Part shown: positions 12,016 to 23,730 of the stretch, one piece after another
Layout: each line of letters starts with the position of its first letter
Position numbering within the stretch: the stretch's first letter is position 1
NCBI GenBank assembly: GCA_027257055.1
Contig: JAPVLO010000073.1
Coordinates: 434,001-498,000, forward strand
Direction of reading: 5' to 3'
From: Cephalopachus bancanus
Taxonomy: Eukaryota; Chordata; Mammalia; Primates; Tarsiidae
Length of the DNA stretch: 64,000 bases
The notes under the pieces: model-generated
Told to the model about the DNA's origin: nothing
Seen by the model: only the letters and a program-made list of their open reading frames with translations
Database searches by the model: none
Position numbers and translations under genes: made by a program

Positions 12016-13230
12016 TCTGCTAATGTATTGGGTAGGCATCTTGGTGCCTTTTCAGATTCCCTCCGCTATTTTATTCTTACTCTCTGATCAAGCAATGGTT
12101 GCTGAGAATTTACACAAAAAAGCTTTTGTCATTCAACCACTGGGATCCAAAACTGAAGACACCTCTGTTGTTGCTTTCTTCGTGATCAGCTGCAGGTCTT
12201 TCCTCCTTCCACATAAAATGCTTCTAGTTGGGGTACAGGATGCTGCGTCCTGAATGGCCACCAAGTAAACATTTGAAAGATAATGCAACTGATAAAGGCA
12301 AGGGTATTATCTTTCTGGGGGGTGAATTTGAATAAATAAGAAAATAGAATTAGGAAGAAAGGGTGCAGACACATTTTCCCTTCTTTTTCCCCTTTGGTGA
12401 ATGAATGCAAAATCCACATGACATTTTAAAGAATGCATCTAAATTAGGGTAAGGAAATATTACAATATCTAAAGAGCTGAAACCAATGACCCTAGGTTTC
12501 TGGGTTTTCACAGCAGGCAGAAACATAAATCTAATTGAAAAAAAAAAAGGTCAAGCATCTTAGGTCTCTAAATGAAGTAACAGCAGAGAGGAGTGTGTTC
12601 AAATTGTTACCAGAGTATCCTCATTAAAGACCCAGGCTGGGGATTGTGAATACAAACTCAAACATTGTCCTGCTTTCCTCCTAAACTTCCTCACTATGTT
12701 ACTAAAAAGCTATTTTAATATGTTTTAAGTGATTGATTTAAGAGATTTCAACATTTTCTACCACATCTCAGCAAGATTCATAAATAATCCTAATGAAAGC
12801 AAAAGTTATTTCCTTATAATGATTTGCCCTGAAAATAAAATGTAATGTTTGTTCAACCAACATTTTTCTTCTCCCTGTGGAAAATCTCTGGCTATGGCTC
12901 AGTCTGTTAATTTATGCTAATGGGCAGACAGGCAAAAACCCTTACTGCTGTCCTGCCTGTTGTGCCCTTCATAGCATATCTTCTTTTTAATAAATCTACC
13001 TTTCTTAATTTAAAACAATATATACTAATGGGAGTGCACCTGGGCATATCAATGATAGTTTAACTCTCTTTCTGTTAATATGCACATTTTTCTCTGCAGG
13101 AATTATCCCATGAACTTGCCTAATTTTTCAGTAGTCATAAAGCTATAAAAGATTCTTAATTATACATCTATAAATATATAACTTGTGATTGTTTGGTTTT
13201 GGTTCTCACTTTATAGTAAAAATCCTCGTT
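12016..13230. other. Unrecognised sequence
   Basis: No gene. A stretch at 12870-13010 ending 'ttaataaatctaccttt' could be an old LTR or 3'UTR-like remnant, but I cannot assign it. Confidence 0.4.
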
Positions 13231-13243
13231 AAAAATGTATTCA

Positions 13244-13530
13244 GCCGGGCTCGGTGGCTCAGCCTGTAATCCCGCGCCTTTGGGAGGCTGAGGTGAGTGG
13301 ATTGCCTGAGCCCGCGGGTTCGAGACCCGCCTGGGCAGCGAGACCTCATCTCTACAATAAATAAAAAAATCAGCCGGGCGTGGTAGCGCATGCCTGTAAT
13401 TCCGGCTACTCGGAAGGCTGAGGCGGAAGGATCGCCGGAGCCCAGCAGGTCGAGGCTGCGGTGGCCGGGAGCGGCCACTGCACTCCAGTCTGGGTGACAG
13501 AGTGAGACTCCAACTCAAAAAAAAAAAAAA
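13244..13530 (+). mobile_element. Alu dimer, young-looking lineage-specific copy
   Basis: The cleanest Alu in the window. It is a full dimer from 'gccgggctcggtgg' at 13244 to an A-tail at 13517-13530, with a direct repeat AAAAATGTATTCA at 13231-13243 and again ending near 13539. The left-arm pol III B box GTTCGAGAC is intact at 13318-13326, and CpG sites are well kept. It is the short left-arm form (GGGCAGCGAGACC). Preserved CpGs and TSD suggest a relatively recent insertion. Confidence 0.96.
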
Positions 13531-13908
13531 ATGTATTCAGAGTAATAAACGCTTGAATGATTTTCTGCTACTGGAAATCAAATCAGTTTTTATCATAAAG
13601 TTGCTAATTGGATTGACGATTTCAATCTCTACAACCCTTAGCAAACATTTTCATTTACTAATACTTTTGTTAAAGCCTAAGCAAATACACTTAAGAACAG
13701 AAGTCACAATTAGAATTCATCCAATTTACTTGACTGTTAAGGATATTGCACTAATTTGAACTTTCATCTTCAACATGTTCATGAAAGGCTGTTGGAATTG
13801 CATTGTTGCAACAGGGATTAAAAGGGATTGTAGCTTATATTGGGGCTGAGGCTCCAGAGTACAAGGACCACAGTAGAGTATTAAGTGATAATGACTGGAT
13901 AAGATAAG

Positions 13909-13910
<2 letters not shown>
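13531..13910. other. Unrecognised sequence
   Basis: Nothing identifiable between the Alu and the GT microsatellite. Confidence 0.45.
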
Positions 13911-13951
<41 letters not shown>

Positions 13952-13968
13952 TGTGTGTGAGAGAGAGA
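13911..13968 (+). repeat. (GT)n microsatellite with GA tail
   Basis: About 19 GT units at 13911-13948, then 'acgtgtgtgt' and a short GA run. Small reading frames across it are translated simple repeats, not genes. Confidence 0.97.
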
Positions 13969-15382
13969 ATGCTCTTATCTTAAGACTACAATGTTTTGTT
14001 GAGTGTTTGCTAGAATACTCTGTTCTAAAACAATATAAGCAATATCTACTTGGCAAACGGTACCTAGGTTTTTATTCCCTCGCGTATCTTGCCACTCATG
14101 GTAGTCTAATGTTTCTTCTTCAAAGTAATGGTCTTTGAAAAAGAGGAATATTTTATCAATCATAGAAACCCTCATATCTCTTCAGAATTTCCTTAGAACA
14201 AATGTACCACATTTCCAGATAAAGTCATAGATGATGATTGTCTTTCTGTACTAAATTTTTCTCAAAAAAACTGAGAGCAGCCAAGAGAAATTAATTCTGG
14301 TTTTCAGTAATAAAAGGACATGTAAATTAGAAAAAGACAACTTTATGTTGTAACCACATACTAAAATATTTCATCACTGACTCTAATTCAGACATATATG
14401 TTTAAACAATTTTTAAGTATTAACCTTCTAGTTTTTGTATTTATAGAAAATTATGTTGTAATATGTGAGAAGGTTACAAATAACAACTACAGTGACATAA
14501 TGAATATAATTAAATTCATTTTCATGCAGTTAGTATTCCAATTTTATCATTGAATTTAGCTAGGAGTGAATTAATAGTACTTAGGTCATTTTAATTTATA
14601 TGGTAAATTAATATTAATATTTCTATTGTTACTATTCAGAATAAACACAAATTAATTAATTAATCCATAACATTGCCATAAGACTTGTCAGGCTGCAATC
14701 TTGCAGAGTTTGCTGATTACATTTTGCTTTTTTTAAGAATGTTATAAATATAATTAATAACAAGAGCACTCCATTGATACTCCATCATCAAGTGATATTG
14801 CTGCACTTTAAATTCTGTTCTGTATGTCTACAAAATGTCAAAATATATAAATTGTCCCTACTTGCCATCTTTATTGTTAAACTAGTTATTGACACAAGAG
14901 GGAGGACATTGAGTCACTTGACACACTGAGGGAATGAAGTCTTTGTCATTTTTAAAATGACTCTGCTGCCCTAGTCATAATTGGAGGTTTATGACCAAAT
15001 GACAAAATTGTCAAATTTAATACCGAACCTGCCAAGGAACTGTATAATATATACTGTTTGTTTCCATGTAAAAATTTAATTTTATAACAATATCAGTGCT
15101 ACAGAAAAACCATTTGAAGACAATCATTGAACCTCTCTGGTTGTTATAGGCACTTAACCTTTGGTCTTCCAATTTACTTTACTACTCAAGGTATATTAGA
15201 AAGCCAAAAAGGAACAACTTGAAATATTTAAATGTTTGAGGGAGCAGATTTGTAAAATGAGAAAGACAATAAAATATTGCCTATGTAGAGAGTTAGGATG
15301 CATGAGTTCACAGTTATGAATAAAGAACAATATAAATATCCTTTCAAATAGATCAGCATAAAGGCCCACAAGTTGTAAATGG
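13969..15382. other. Unrecognised AT-rich sequence
   Basis: No gene, RNA or named repeat recognised. TTAATTAA-like runs lie near 14650. Confidence 0.5.
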
Positions 15383-15639
15383 TCCATTTCTTTTTTTTAT
15401 TATAAAGATGTGGGGTACAATTCAGGATTAGGTATGCAAACGTTGATTATGCAGGTACCCTTGTTAATGAGGTATTCCCCTCCCTCCCATAGCATTTTCC
15501 CGCAACTGCCAATCCCACTCCCTATCCCCAAGTTTCCCACTACTGCCAATCCCTTTCTATAGTTTTATGGTTGTTCAAGATCCACTTATGAGTAAGAACA
15601 TGTGGTACTCTGTTCTGTTTCTGTGATAGATCACTGAGT

Positions 15640-16375
15640 ACAATTGACTCTGAATCCATCCAAATTGCTGCAAAGTCCATGTTTGTCCTCTGTGACTACA
15701 TAATACTCCATTGTGTGTATGTACCAGTCCAGCTTTGATGGGCAACACGGTTGGTTCCATATTTTTGCTATTGTGAATAGTGCTGCAACAAACATGTGTA
15801 CAGGTATCTTTTTTGTAGAATGATTTGAGTACCTTCGGGTATATTTCCAATAGGGGAATAACTGGGTCACATGGAAGGTCAATTTCCAGTTCTTTCAGAA
15901 ATTTCCACACCATCTTCCAAAGAGGTTTGCACTAGTTTGCATTCCCACCAGCAAGGGAGATGCCTTTCTTTTTCTCCGCATCCTCGCCAGCGACTGTTGT
16001 TTGTTTTATAATGATAGCCATTCTTACTGGGGTTAGGTGGTATCTGAATGTGGTTTTGATTTGCATTACTCTGATGATGAGTGAGTTTGAGTGCTTTTTC
16101 ATGTGTCTGTTGACTGCCCATATATCTTATTTTGAGAAGTATCTATTCATGCACTTTGTCTACTTTTTAATGGGACTATTTGTTTTTTTCCTTTCAGGGT
16201 GTTTTGAGTTCCTTGTAGATCCTAGATGTTAGACTTTTGTCAGATATACAGTTGGCAAATATTTTTTCCCATTCTGTGGGCTGTCTCCCTGCTCTCTTGA
16301 TGGTTTCTTTTGCTTTGCAGGAACTTGTTTGATGAGGTCCCACTTGTCCATCTTATTTCTTAAGGTATAGGCCTT
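15640..16375 (-). pseudogene. L1 ORF2 C-terminal region (broken)
   Basis: C-terminal third of the L1 endonuclease/reverse-transcriptase protein in reverse orientation. Near the upstream boundary it reads '(R)[10 protein letters not shown]' and then '[20 protein letters not shown]', both typical of the ORF2 region after the RT domain. Further on it reaches 'MEYYVVTEDKHGL', the usual ORF2 end. Frameshifts split it into at least three frames (15575-16121). It joins directly to the upstream RT N-part at about 16375, so the RT core is missing. Confidence 0.85.
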
Positions 16376-17100
16376 TAGGGTGTGTTTTTGGATACGATTT
16401 GCTAGAATTTTGCTGAGGATTTTTGCATCTATGTTCATAATGGATATTGGCCTGTAGTTCTCTTTTTTTGATGGATTTTTACCCAGTTTTGGTATCAGTG
16501 TAATGTTAGCTTCAAAAAATGATTTGGGAGAATTCCATCTTTCTCAATTTCATGGAATACTTTCAATAGGATTGGTATCAGTGCCTCCTTCTATGTTTTG
16601 TAGAATTCAACTGGAAAGTCATTCAGTCCAGGGCTTTTTTTTGTAGGTAGTTTTTGTATGACACAGTCAATTTCCTGGGTTGTTATCGGTCTATTTAGTG
16701 TCTCAATATCTTCTTGATTCAACCTAGGGAGGCTGTGTGATGTCAGAAAGTCCTCCATTTCATTTAGGTTATCAAGTTTGTTTCCATATATGTATACATA
16801 GTAATCTCTGATAATCTTTTGTTTTTCTTTGGGGTCAGTTGTGATTTGATCTTTTGTATTTCTGATTGTGTTTATTTGGGTTTTTCCTCTCTTTTTCTTG
16901 GTCATTCTGCCTAGGGGTCTATCAATCTTGTTAATTCTTTCAAAGAACCACCTTTTTATTTTGTTGATTTTTTTAATCATATTTTTGTCTTTTAGGTCCC
17001 ATATTTTGGCTCTTATTTTTGTGATTTGGATTCTTCTGCTAAAGTTGGGGTTTTGGTGGTCTTATCTTTCCAGCTCCCTTAAGTGATTTGTTAGGCTCTC
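16376..17100 (-). pseudogene. L1 ORF2 segment between endonuclease and RT (broken)
   Basis: A 129-residue frame at 16591-16980 (minus) matches the ORF2 linker and start of the RT domain. Visible blocks are 'RTKKKRGKTQI'-like residues, 'IIRDYYVYIYGNKLDNLNEM', 'LPTKKSPGLNDFPVEFYKT'. After a frame change come '[19 protein letters not shown]' at 16385-16438. The sequence then fuses in frame to '(T)[14 protein letters not shown]', skipping the FADD-bearing catalytic core seen in the plus-strand copy at 47370. Confidence 0.85.
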
Positions 17101-18029
17101 CACTTATGATCTTTCCATTTTCTTGATGTGTGTCATAGAGATATAAATTCCCCTCTGAGAACTATTTTCATGGCATCCTAGAGGTTTTGGTAAGATGTTT
17201 CTTTATTTTCATTTGTTTTCAGGAATCTTCTCACTTCTCCTTTGATTTCAGTGTTGACCCAGTAGTTGTTCAGCATCATGCTGTTTAGTGTCCATGTCTT
17301 TGTGGGTTTGGGGGAAATGTTGTTGATGTTGATATTTATTTTTATTCCACTGTGATCTGAGAATGTGCATGGCAAGATTTCAACCTTATGGAATTTGATT
17401 ATGCTTGATTTATGGCCAAGGATGTGATCAATCTTGGAGTACATTCCATGTGGTGATGAGTAGAATGTATATTCTGTGGTTTTGGGGTGGAATAATCTTT
17501 AGGTATCTATTAAGTCCATTTAGTTGAGTGTCAAGTTTAGGTTCTGGAACTCCTTGTTGACTTTTTGCCTCGATAATCTATCTAGGGCTGTTAGTGGGAT
17601 ATTCGAGTCCCCTGCTATAATAGTGTTAGAGTCAATATCTTTTTTTAGTTTACTTAGTAGTTGCTTTATAGATGCTGGTGATCCTGTGTTGGATGTATAT
17701 ATGTTTAGGAAGGTTATTTCTTGTTGATGGATTGAACCTTTTATCATAATGTAGTGTCCTTTTGCATCTTTTTAAAATTTGTGATAGCTTAAAGGTTGTT
17801 TTGTTTGATATTAAGATCACAACTCCTGCCTTCTTTTGTGATCCATTTGCCTGTGAAATCATTTTCCATCCTTTAAATTTGAGTCTGTGTGCATCTCTTG
17901 TAGTGAGGTGAGTATCCTGGATACAGCAATAATTGGGTCATGGTATCTTATCCAGTTTGCCATTCTGTCTTTTCAGTGTGTCTTATCCACATGCAGGTTG
18001 ATTATTGAAATATGATTGTTTATCACTGT
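17101..18029 (-). pseudogene. L1 ORF2 endonuclease domain (broken)
   Basis: Apurinic/apyrimidinic-like endonuclease that nicks the genomic target in L1 retrotransposition. Segments on the minus strand read 'MTVINNHISIINLHVD' (ORF2 start, about 18030 down), 'MISQANGSQKKAGVVILISN' (17862 down), 'IIAGDSNIPLTALDRLSRQK' (about 17600) and 'MYSKIDHILGHKSS' (17444 down), then 'FSDHSGIK'. By family knowledge the catalytic Asp-Asn pair of GDxN, the Asp of SKIDHI and the His of SDHS are all present. Frameshifts and stops between the segments prevent a full protein. Confidence 0.85.
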
Positions 18030-19200
18030 CATGAGATTCTTACAAAAATTTTTTCTTTGCTTTCTTGTTTTCTTTTGGCTTTGGGGTTGATGTACGTGTG
18101 TGTTTTCAAGTTTCTTGTGATGATGTATTCTCTCTTGATTCTGTGCTCTGCTGTTCTCCTGGGAAGTGTGTGATCAATCTTTTTTTTTTTCTTTCTTTCT
18201 TCTGTGCTTAATACCTTTTTAATTGTCTCCTGTAGAGCTGATCTGGAAGCTGCACAATCTCTTAGGCATTGGATGTCTGGGAAGGATTTTAATTCTCCAT
18301 CACTGATGAAGCTGGGTTTGGCTGGATAGGAAACTCTTGGTTGAAACTGTTTATCTTTGAGGTCTTTGAATATAGGACTCCAGTCCCTTCTTGCATGTAG
18401 TGTTTCTGCCAGTAAGTCTGCTACTATTCTGATTGAATTTCCCTGGTAAATAGTCTGACCTTTCTCGCTTGCTGCCTTTAGAATTTTGTCTTTTGTGCCT
18501 ACTATGTGTAGGCGAATTACTATGTGTCTAGGGGTTGGTCTTCTCATTTAATGTTTTGTGGGGGTTCTCTGTATCTCTTGTGCTAGGCTGGTCACATCTC
18601 TGGTGAAATGGGGAAAATTTTCTTGGATTACCTCCTGGAATACTTGCTACAAGATGTTATCCATTTTCCTTTCTTCTTCTAGTATATCAATCAGGTGTAG
18701 GTTCGGTCTCTTGATATAATCATACATCTCTTGTATGCTTTGTTCTTTCTTTCTGAGTCTCCTTTCTATGCTTTTTACAGATCAGGTTAATTCCATGTTC
18801 TGGTCTTCAATTTCTGTGATTCTTTCTTCACTAGATTAATTCTGCTTCCCATGCTTGTCATCTTGGGATTTATTTCCTAGATGAAATTTTGTATTGCCAA
18901 AATCTCTGTTACAAGTTCTTTCAATGTTGCATCTTGTCTTTCTTGAGTCTTATTCACTCTTTCCATCCATTCCCCACTCCCTGTTGTTTTCTGGAGCCAG
19001 TCATTGGTAACTTCCATTGTTTGGGCACCAAGTTCTGATTTTTCAGAAGTTTTGTCTTTGGTACACTCTAAATTGCCTGGGGTCTTCTTTTGATTTTCCT
19101 TATTTGTGACAGATCTCTTGTTTTCCTCTTTAGTTCTGTTATTTAGTGTCAGTGTGAGAGACTTTCCCTTCTGACATTTCCTCAGTACTTTCTTCTTCCC
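18029..19200 (-). pseudogene. L1 ORF1 (RNA-binding protein), with premature stop
   Basis: The longest open frame in the window (18029-18547, 172 residues) is the ORF1p RRM/C-terminal domain. Blocks include 'TPRHIVIRLHIVGTKDKILK', 'IRIVADLLAETLHARRDW', 'FQPRVSYPAKPSFISDGELK'. Just upstream, in the same frame, a TAA precedes the Met. Beyond it the domain continues with 'VIQENFPHFTRDVTSLAQEI', so the Met at 18547 is not the true start but follows a nonsense change. The N-terminal coiled-coil region (18600-19200) is broken. ORF1p normally trimerises and coats L1 RNA. Confidence 0.88.
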
Positions 19201-19239
19201 TAATCCAGGCTCTGGATTTTTTCTATTTTGAAATAGGGT

Positions 19240-19447
19240 GGTGGATAAGATGCTTTTCTGTCTCTTATAGTTTTTGAAATTCTAATAAAGTAGGACATGG
19301 GGCGCTAGGATTCAGAAACTACTTGCAAATTACAATGTTCAATTATTGTGGACTATGTTCCCTGAGATCCACTCCCCAACACCACTCTATATGATGATGC
19401 TAAGCAGAAACCAATGCAAAATACAACTGAACACAGACATACACGCA

Positions 19448-19490
<43 letters not shown>

Positions 19491-21206
19491 CAAAAAGCTG
19501 GAATGACACCAAAGTGAAAGAAAACAAACAAGAGCAGCAAAAAACCAAGAAAGCTAAACACACACACACACACGCATCTAGCACAAAATGAATAGAGAAG
19601 AAAAACAGAAAGTCCTGGCTGGGGGGGAGGAATTCAGGTCAAACCCTCACACATATATTGATACACACCTTAAACTATAAAAAATGAAAATAAAAATACC
19701 CAGCAGAACAAAAGAGCAAAAAGTAACCACCAACAACAACAAAATTGAAAGATGAACACTCAATCATTCACATACAAAAAAAACAGAAAATGACAAATAG
19801 AAGAAAGAAGCAGAAAAAGAAAAAAAATTGGGGGCAGATGCAGATGAAACCCTCACATACACATTTAGGTACAAAGAAAAAATATTTTTTAAATAGATTA
19901 ACTAACAAACAGTCACAAAATTAAAAAAATATATTTTTTTTTGAAAATTAAAAAAACAAAAATCCTGCCCTCTTGTAGCAGACTCTGTAATTGTTTCTCT
20001 AATCAGATCTCTCCTGCAGAGCCCCCTCTTTCACTCTCTCCTCAGTGTCTGGAGCAAGGAATGAGGAGGGTCAGTGGAGGTGGGTAGACTGCAGTCCCCG
20101 CCTCCCATTCTCATATGGTCAGGGAGATCTCTGGTGGGGAGGTACAGGATTGTCTCTTCCTTTACAGGTATGTACTCATGGGGGTGCCCAGCCAGGCCTA
20201 TCCCGGAATGAAGTTCTCCTTTTGTGACTGATGTTCAGGATCCACCTGGATTCATCCTTCTTAGTCATGGTCCAGCTGTGTGGGTCTGATGTTCAGAGGA
20301 CTGCTGGGAAGAAGGTGGTTTGGTTCAGCCCCAGACATGGCACTGATCTCTCTGCAGTTCTTATTCTTCCTTTTCTGGACACACCCTTTGTCCCATGGCT
20401 GGATCAGGGTAGGGGGTGGGGGCGCCTGGAACTCAGCACTCATCAGGTTCTTCCAAACTCTGTGCTTTCAGGATATTCCTTCTGGGTCACAATCAATCCC
20501 TAAGTAGTTGACCCACCAGTCACAGAGATTGGGTCTGTTGCTCTGTGGTGAGCCAATTGGAGCACTTTCCTGCCCCACCTTCAAGATGGTCGTGGGGTGC
20601 CTCTCTTGTTCTCTTCTGTGGGACTTTGCCTCTGGACTCTCTCTGCAGCCCCTGTTGCCAGTGCCCTGCCAGGTGCTGAAGTGGTGAGGCAAAGCCAGGA
20701 GGCAGTAGCCTCTCTCCTGCTGCAATGGTGAGGGAGACCCTGGACCAATGGTTTTTCCCCTGCTGCTTTTTCAAAGAAAAATTTTTGTCCATTTAAAAAA
20801 AAAATAATGGCCTTCAACTTCTGAAGGCTGGGAAGAGCCAGGGACAAAGCAGAGAAGCTATAGAACCTGCTGTTGCACCAGGGGCCTGGCCGCTTGCTCA
20901 TGAGCCCCCACGTAGGCAGTCTTTCTCAGCATTTTTTCTCCAGGGAGGGGTTGTTAATTAAAAAAAGAAAGAAAGAAAAAACAGAAAATGTCTCTCAGCG
21001 TCTGCTTCCCAGGAGTCACTAGGGTCCAAGCCCAGCATCTGTGGCACCAGCTGCCGCACCAGGAAAGCTCTGGTCACTAGCTCCCTAGCCCTCACTCAGT
21101 CATTCACATGCCCACTCGCTCACCAGCACGTACACACAATTTTCCATACACTTACTCACACAGACGGGACTGGCATAGTTCAACTGGCTTGACTGCCATC
21201 TTTCCT
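19240..21206 (-). promoter_or_regulatory. L1 5'UTR (internal promoter region), GC-richer than surroundings
   Basis: This is the presumed internal pol II promoter of the L1. The outer 1.2 kb (20000-21206) is clearly richer in G and C and CpG than the rest of the window. The inner 0.75 kb is A-rich on the plus strand. It holds a (CA)n tract at 19441-19488, a second short CA run at 19559-19572, and two related blocks near 19590-19670 and 19800-19880 that both end 'aaaccctcacata'/'aaaccctcacaca'. Small frames on either strand here look like by-products of base composition. Confidence 0.8.
19441..19488 (+). repeat. (CA)n microsatellite inside the L1 5'UTR
   Basis: About 20 CA units preceded by 'acacgcacgcgc'. 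It is likely a variable-length repeat and a potential Z-DNA tract. Confidence 0.95.
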
Positions 21207-21216
21207 TCCATTTCTT

Positions 21217-22310
21217 AATATCCTGAGACGTGTATTAGAAATTTCATGTTCTCATCTGTGAGTAAGTTTGCAAACAGATTTTATTTGCAAACAAACCGTG
21301 TTTTACCTTGTTGAGAATACAAAAATTTTTTTTTGAAGTTTCCAAGCAAAGTATTTTGTGTCCAGTAAGAATTAAACATACATATTAGCTAATTTAAGAA
21401 TGTCAAACATAATGCAAATTTCATTTATATATCACAGTTTTTTGCAAATATAAACAGGAAATAGTACTTTGGAAAGATTAGAATTCAGGATATGTGTGTG
21501 CACATTGGGGAGGAAGAAGGTGTCAAAATAAGTAAAGATGAGAAACCAGTTCTGAATTTGACACTTTATCTTGACATTTTAAAAACTAAGACTGACAGAT
21601 GATACATTCTTTCATATAGGGTCACTAAGCTAGTTGGTTTCAGGTATTTTTCTTTAATCAATTTCTCTTTACTCATTTTCCTACAAGCCAAATTTAAATT
21701 TTAACAGTTGTCATTGATTCTTTTTGCTTTTAAGTAAAAATTAATACTACTATTATTTAGTGGATTTTATTTCAATAGCCATTGATAAATAGCTTTATGT
21801 TAAAATTAGGATTTAGAAAGCTAAAAGAGAACATCTCTCATATGCTTATATCAAGATGCTCTACTTATATGTGAGGTTTCTTGAGCCCATTGGGGATATA
21901 AGATCACAGGTCCACCATATAAACTGAATTTCAAAGTACAGTAAACCCCTCCCAGGACTGAGTAGGCACATGAACCTTTTCACCCTTGCCATACACAGAA
22001 GGAGATGAGAGCCATAAAAGTGGGTAAGAAGAAAATGAGTAAAATTAGAATATACTCTTGAAGAACGAATGTGGGCTACTGTGACTGTTCAGAATCTCTG
22101 AATGTTTCACACACAGGGTGTTTAAGTATACCTGGAAGCTCTTTATCAAACAACAGAAGATCCAAGGACAGTCTAATTCAGGACATATCAGAGATGACCT
22201 TTAGAAAACATGTGATCAGCCCCCAACCCACAGTCCAGCTTCAGAATAGAATACATGTGATTTCTATGTTAAAATAAATAATGGCATGATGGAGAATTTC
22301 GCTAGATAAT
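21217..22310. other. Unrecognised sequence
   Basis: No gene or securely named repeat. It becomes A-rich and L1 ORF1-like towards its right end. Confidence 0.45.
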
Positions 22311-23730
22311 TGGAATATCTGAAAAACAATTTTAAAGAAATTCTAGAATTTAAAATTGCAAATAATAAAGGTGTTAATAGATGAATGAGCACAGCAAAAA
22401 GAAGGCTAGAGAATTAGAAGACAGAGCAACAGAAAATAACTCAGAGGCACAAAGAGCCAAGTGGATGAAACATTCAGAAAAAAATAGTGAAATATATTTG
22501 ACATATGTGATAAAATCATGTGTGTCTGTGTCTGTGTGCCTCAGTGGGGTTAGCAACAAAATGAAAAAGTTTGAGCAACTATTGAGCTAGAAATTTTAAA
22601 ACTGAAATAAGACATGAATGACAGATAAAACAGATTTATCTTACTTGGAACCCAGGCAGAATAAATACATTCTGTTCCTTTTGCACTTCATAGTAAAATT
22701 AAGGAATATAGATGACAGAGAAAACATCTACACAGGCAAAGAAAAGATATAATCCTTAAGGGAATTACAACAAGGCTATGGTTGACTTTATACTAAAAGA
22801 TATAGAAGCCTCAGGAAAATGGAATAACATCTCTAAAAATATCTAAAGAAAACAACTCTCAACATTTCTATCTTTTTTTCAAAATATTCCACTAATTGAG
22901 GATGAAAAAAAGAATTTCCAGACAATCAACAATGAGAGAATTCATCACTTTATTTTTCCCTGAACTTAGACCAGCACTAAGAAGAGTTCTTTACTTTAAA
23001 ATAAAATTATCACAGATAAAGTAAAGTAGAAAGGAAAGAAGGAAGAACAGGAAAGTTATAAATGCAGAAGAATACACATTGACTCTACAAAAGCAATAAT
23101 ATCAAATCTAGTAGATATTAATTGTAAAACGAATTTTGTATTTCCCAAAATTTGGGAAAGTAGGAAAAAGCGTTGGAGAGCTCTGAAGCAATGTTTTACA
23201 GAACTGTCAGCAGTATGTAAATGTTCTATTATACCCTCTCAAATAGGGTAGACATTAGCTATTTCTGCCTATGAGCACTAGTAATATGGCTAATACAAGT
23301 AAGAAACTGAATTTTTAAATTTTGTTTAAGCTCAATTTACATTTACATGGCCACATGTCTAGTGGCTACCATAATGAACCCTAACATTCTAAGGATACCT
23401 GCATTGCTTGGGAAGAGGTAAAAGTACTAACTCATACTAGGTTTAAAAAAAAATAATCAAGGATGCAAGTTTTGCACTGCATGATAACCACTAAAAGTAT
23501 AAAGAATTAATAGCTAACAAGCCAATAGAAGGTAAATAATTAAGCAACCAAAAAGTGGTTATTCCAAAAAAAAAATGCAAGAAATAATAGAAAGGGAACA
23601 GCAAACTTGATAATACATAAAATAAATTACAATGTGGTAGCTATCAATCTTAATAGTTCAATAAATATTAATTCACTAAATACTCCCATTAGGAGATCAA
23701 ACTGCAAACTTTTTATCTGGACTAGTTAAA
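22311..23730 (+). repeat. Old L1/HAL1-type element: ORF1 region and ORF1-ORF2 linker
   Basis: Decayed plus-strand LINE. Blocks in order are 'gaattagaagacagagcaac' (22410), the ORF1 C-domain trace 'gacaatcaacaatgagagaa' (22921), 'agaccagcactaagaagagt' (22969), and a linker 'aaagtataaagaattaat' (23492). Around 23640-23700 there is a sequence like the ORF2 start ('caatcttaatagttcaataa ... aattcactaaatactcccat'). A separate DNA element lies at 23195-23405. No usable frame remains. L1M versus HAL1 cannot be decided by eye. Confidence 0.6.
23195..23405. mobile_element. Nonautonomous hAT-Charlie-like palindromic element inside the old L1/HAL1
   Basis: Near its left side it reads 'gggtagacattagctatttc ... 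tatgagcactagtaatatgg'; near its right side 'tggccacatgtctagtggct'. This imitates the known mammalian pattern in which GTAGCCACTAGCCACATGTGGC faces its reverse complement. The flanking L1/HAL1 resumes on the right. Family name not assigned. Confidence 0.55.

Larger units (their letters stand above)
15393..21206 (-). mobile_element. Near full-length L1 retrotransposon with internal ORF2 deletion
   Basis: On the minus strand the element reads: 5' end 'aggaaagatggcagtc' (from 21206 down), a GC-richer 5'UTR (about 19240-21206), ORF1 (about 18029-19200), ORF2 (about 15640-18029, shortened) and a 3'UTR with A-tail (15393-15600). A 10-bp target duplication TCCATTTCTT flanks it at 15383-15392 and 21207-21216. 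This fits insertion as one unit by target-primed reverse transcription. The total is about 5.8 kb. ORF2 is about 1.3 kb short. Stops and frameshifts make it inactive. The 5'UTR contains a (CA)n tract and a partial tandem duplication. Confidence 0.95.

Noticed and set aside
18029..18547. 172-codon open frame as a host gene
   Set aside because: It is the C-terminal domain of L1 ORF1, lies inside a TSD-bounded L1, and follows an in-frame stop.
13911..19488. Tandem repeats as CRISPR arrays
   Set aside because: They are dinucleotide repeats without spacers, in primate DNA.
20045..20901. Several 60-106 codon frames on both strands as small genes
   Set aside because: They overlap one another in the GC-richer L1 5'UTR, where stops are rare by composition.
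20000..21206. CpG-richer stretch as a host gene promoter
   Set aside because: It is the 5'UTR of the L1 and ends exactly at its 5' terminus and TSD.
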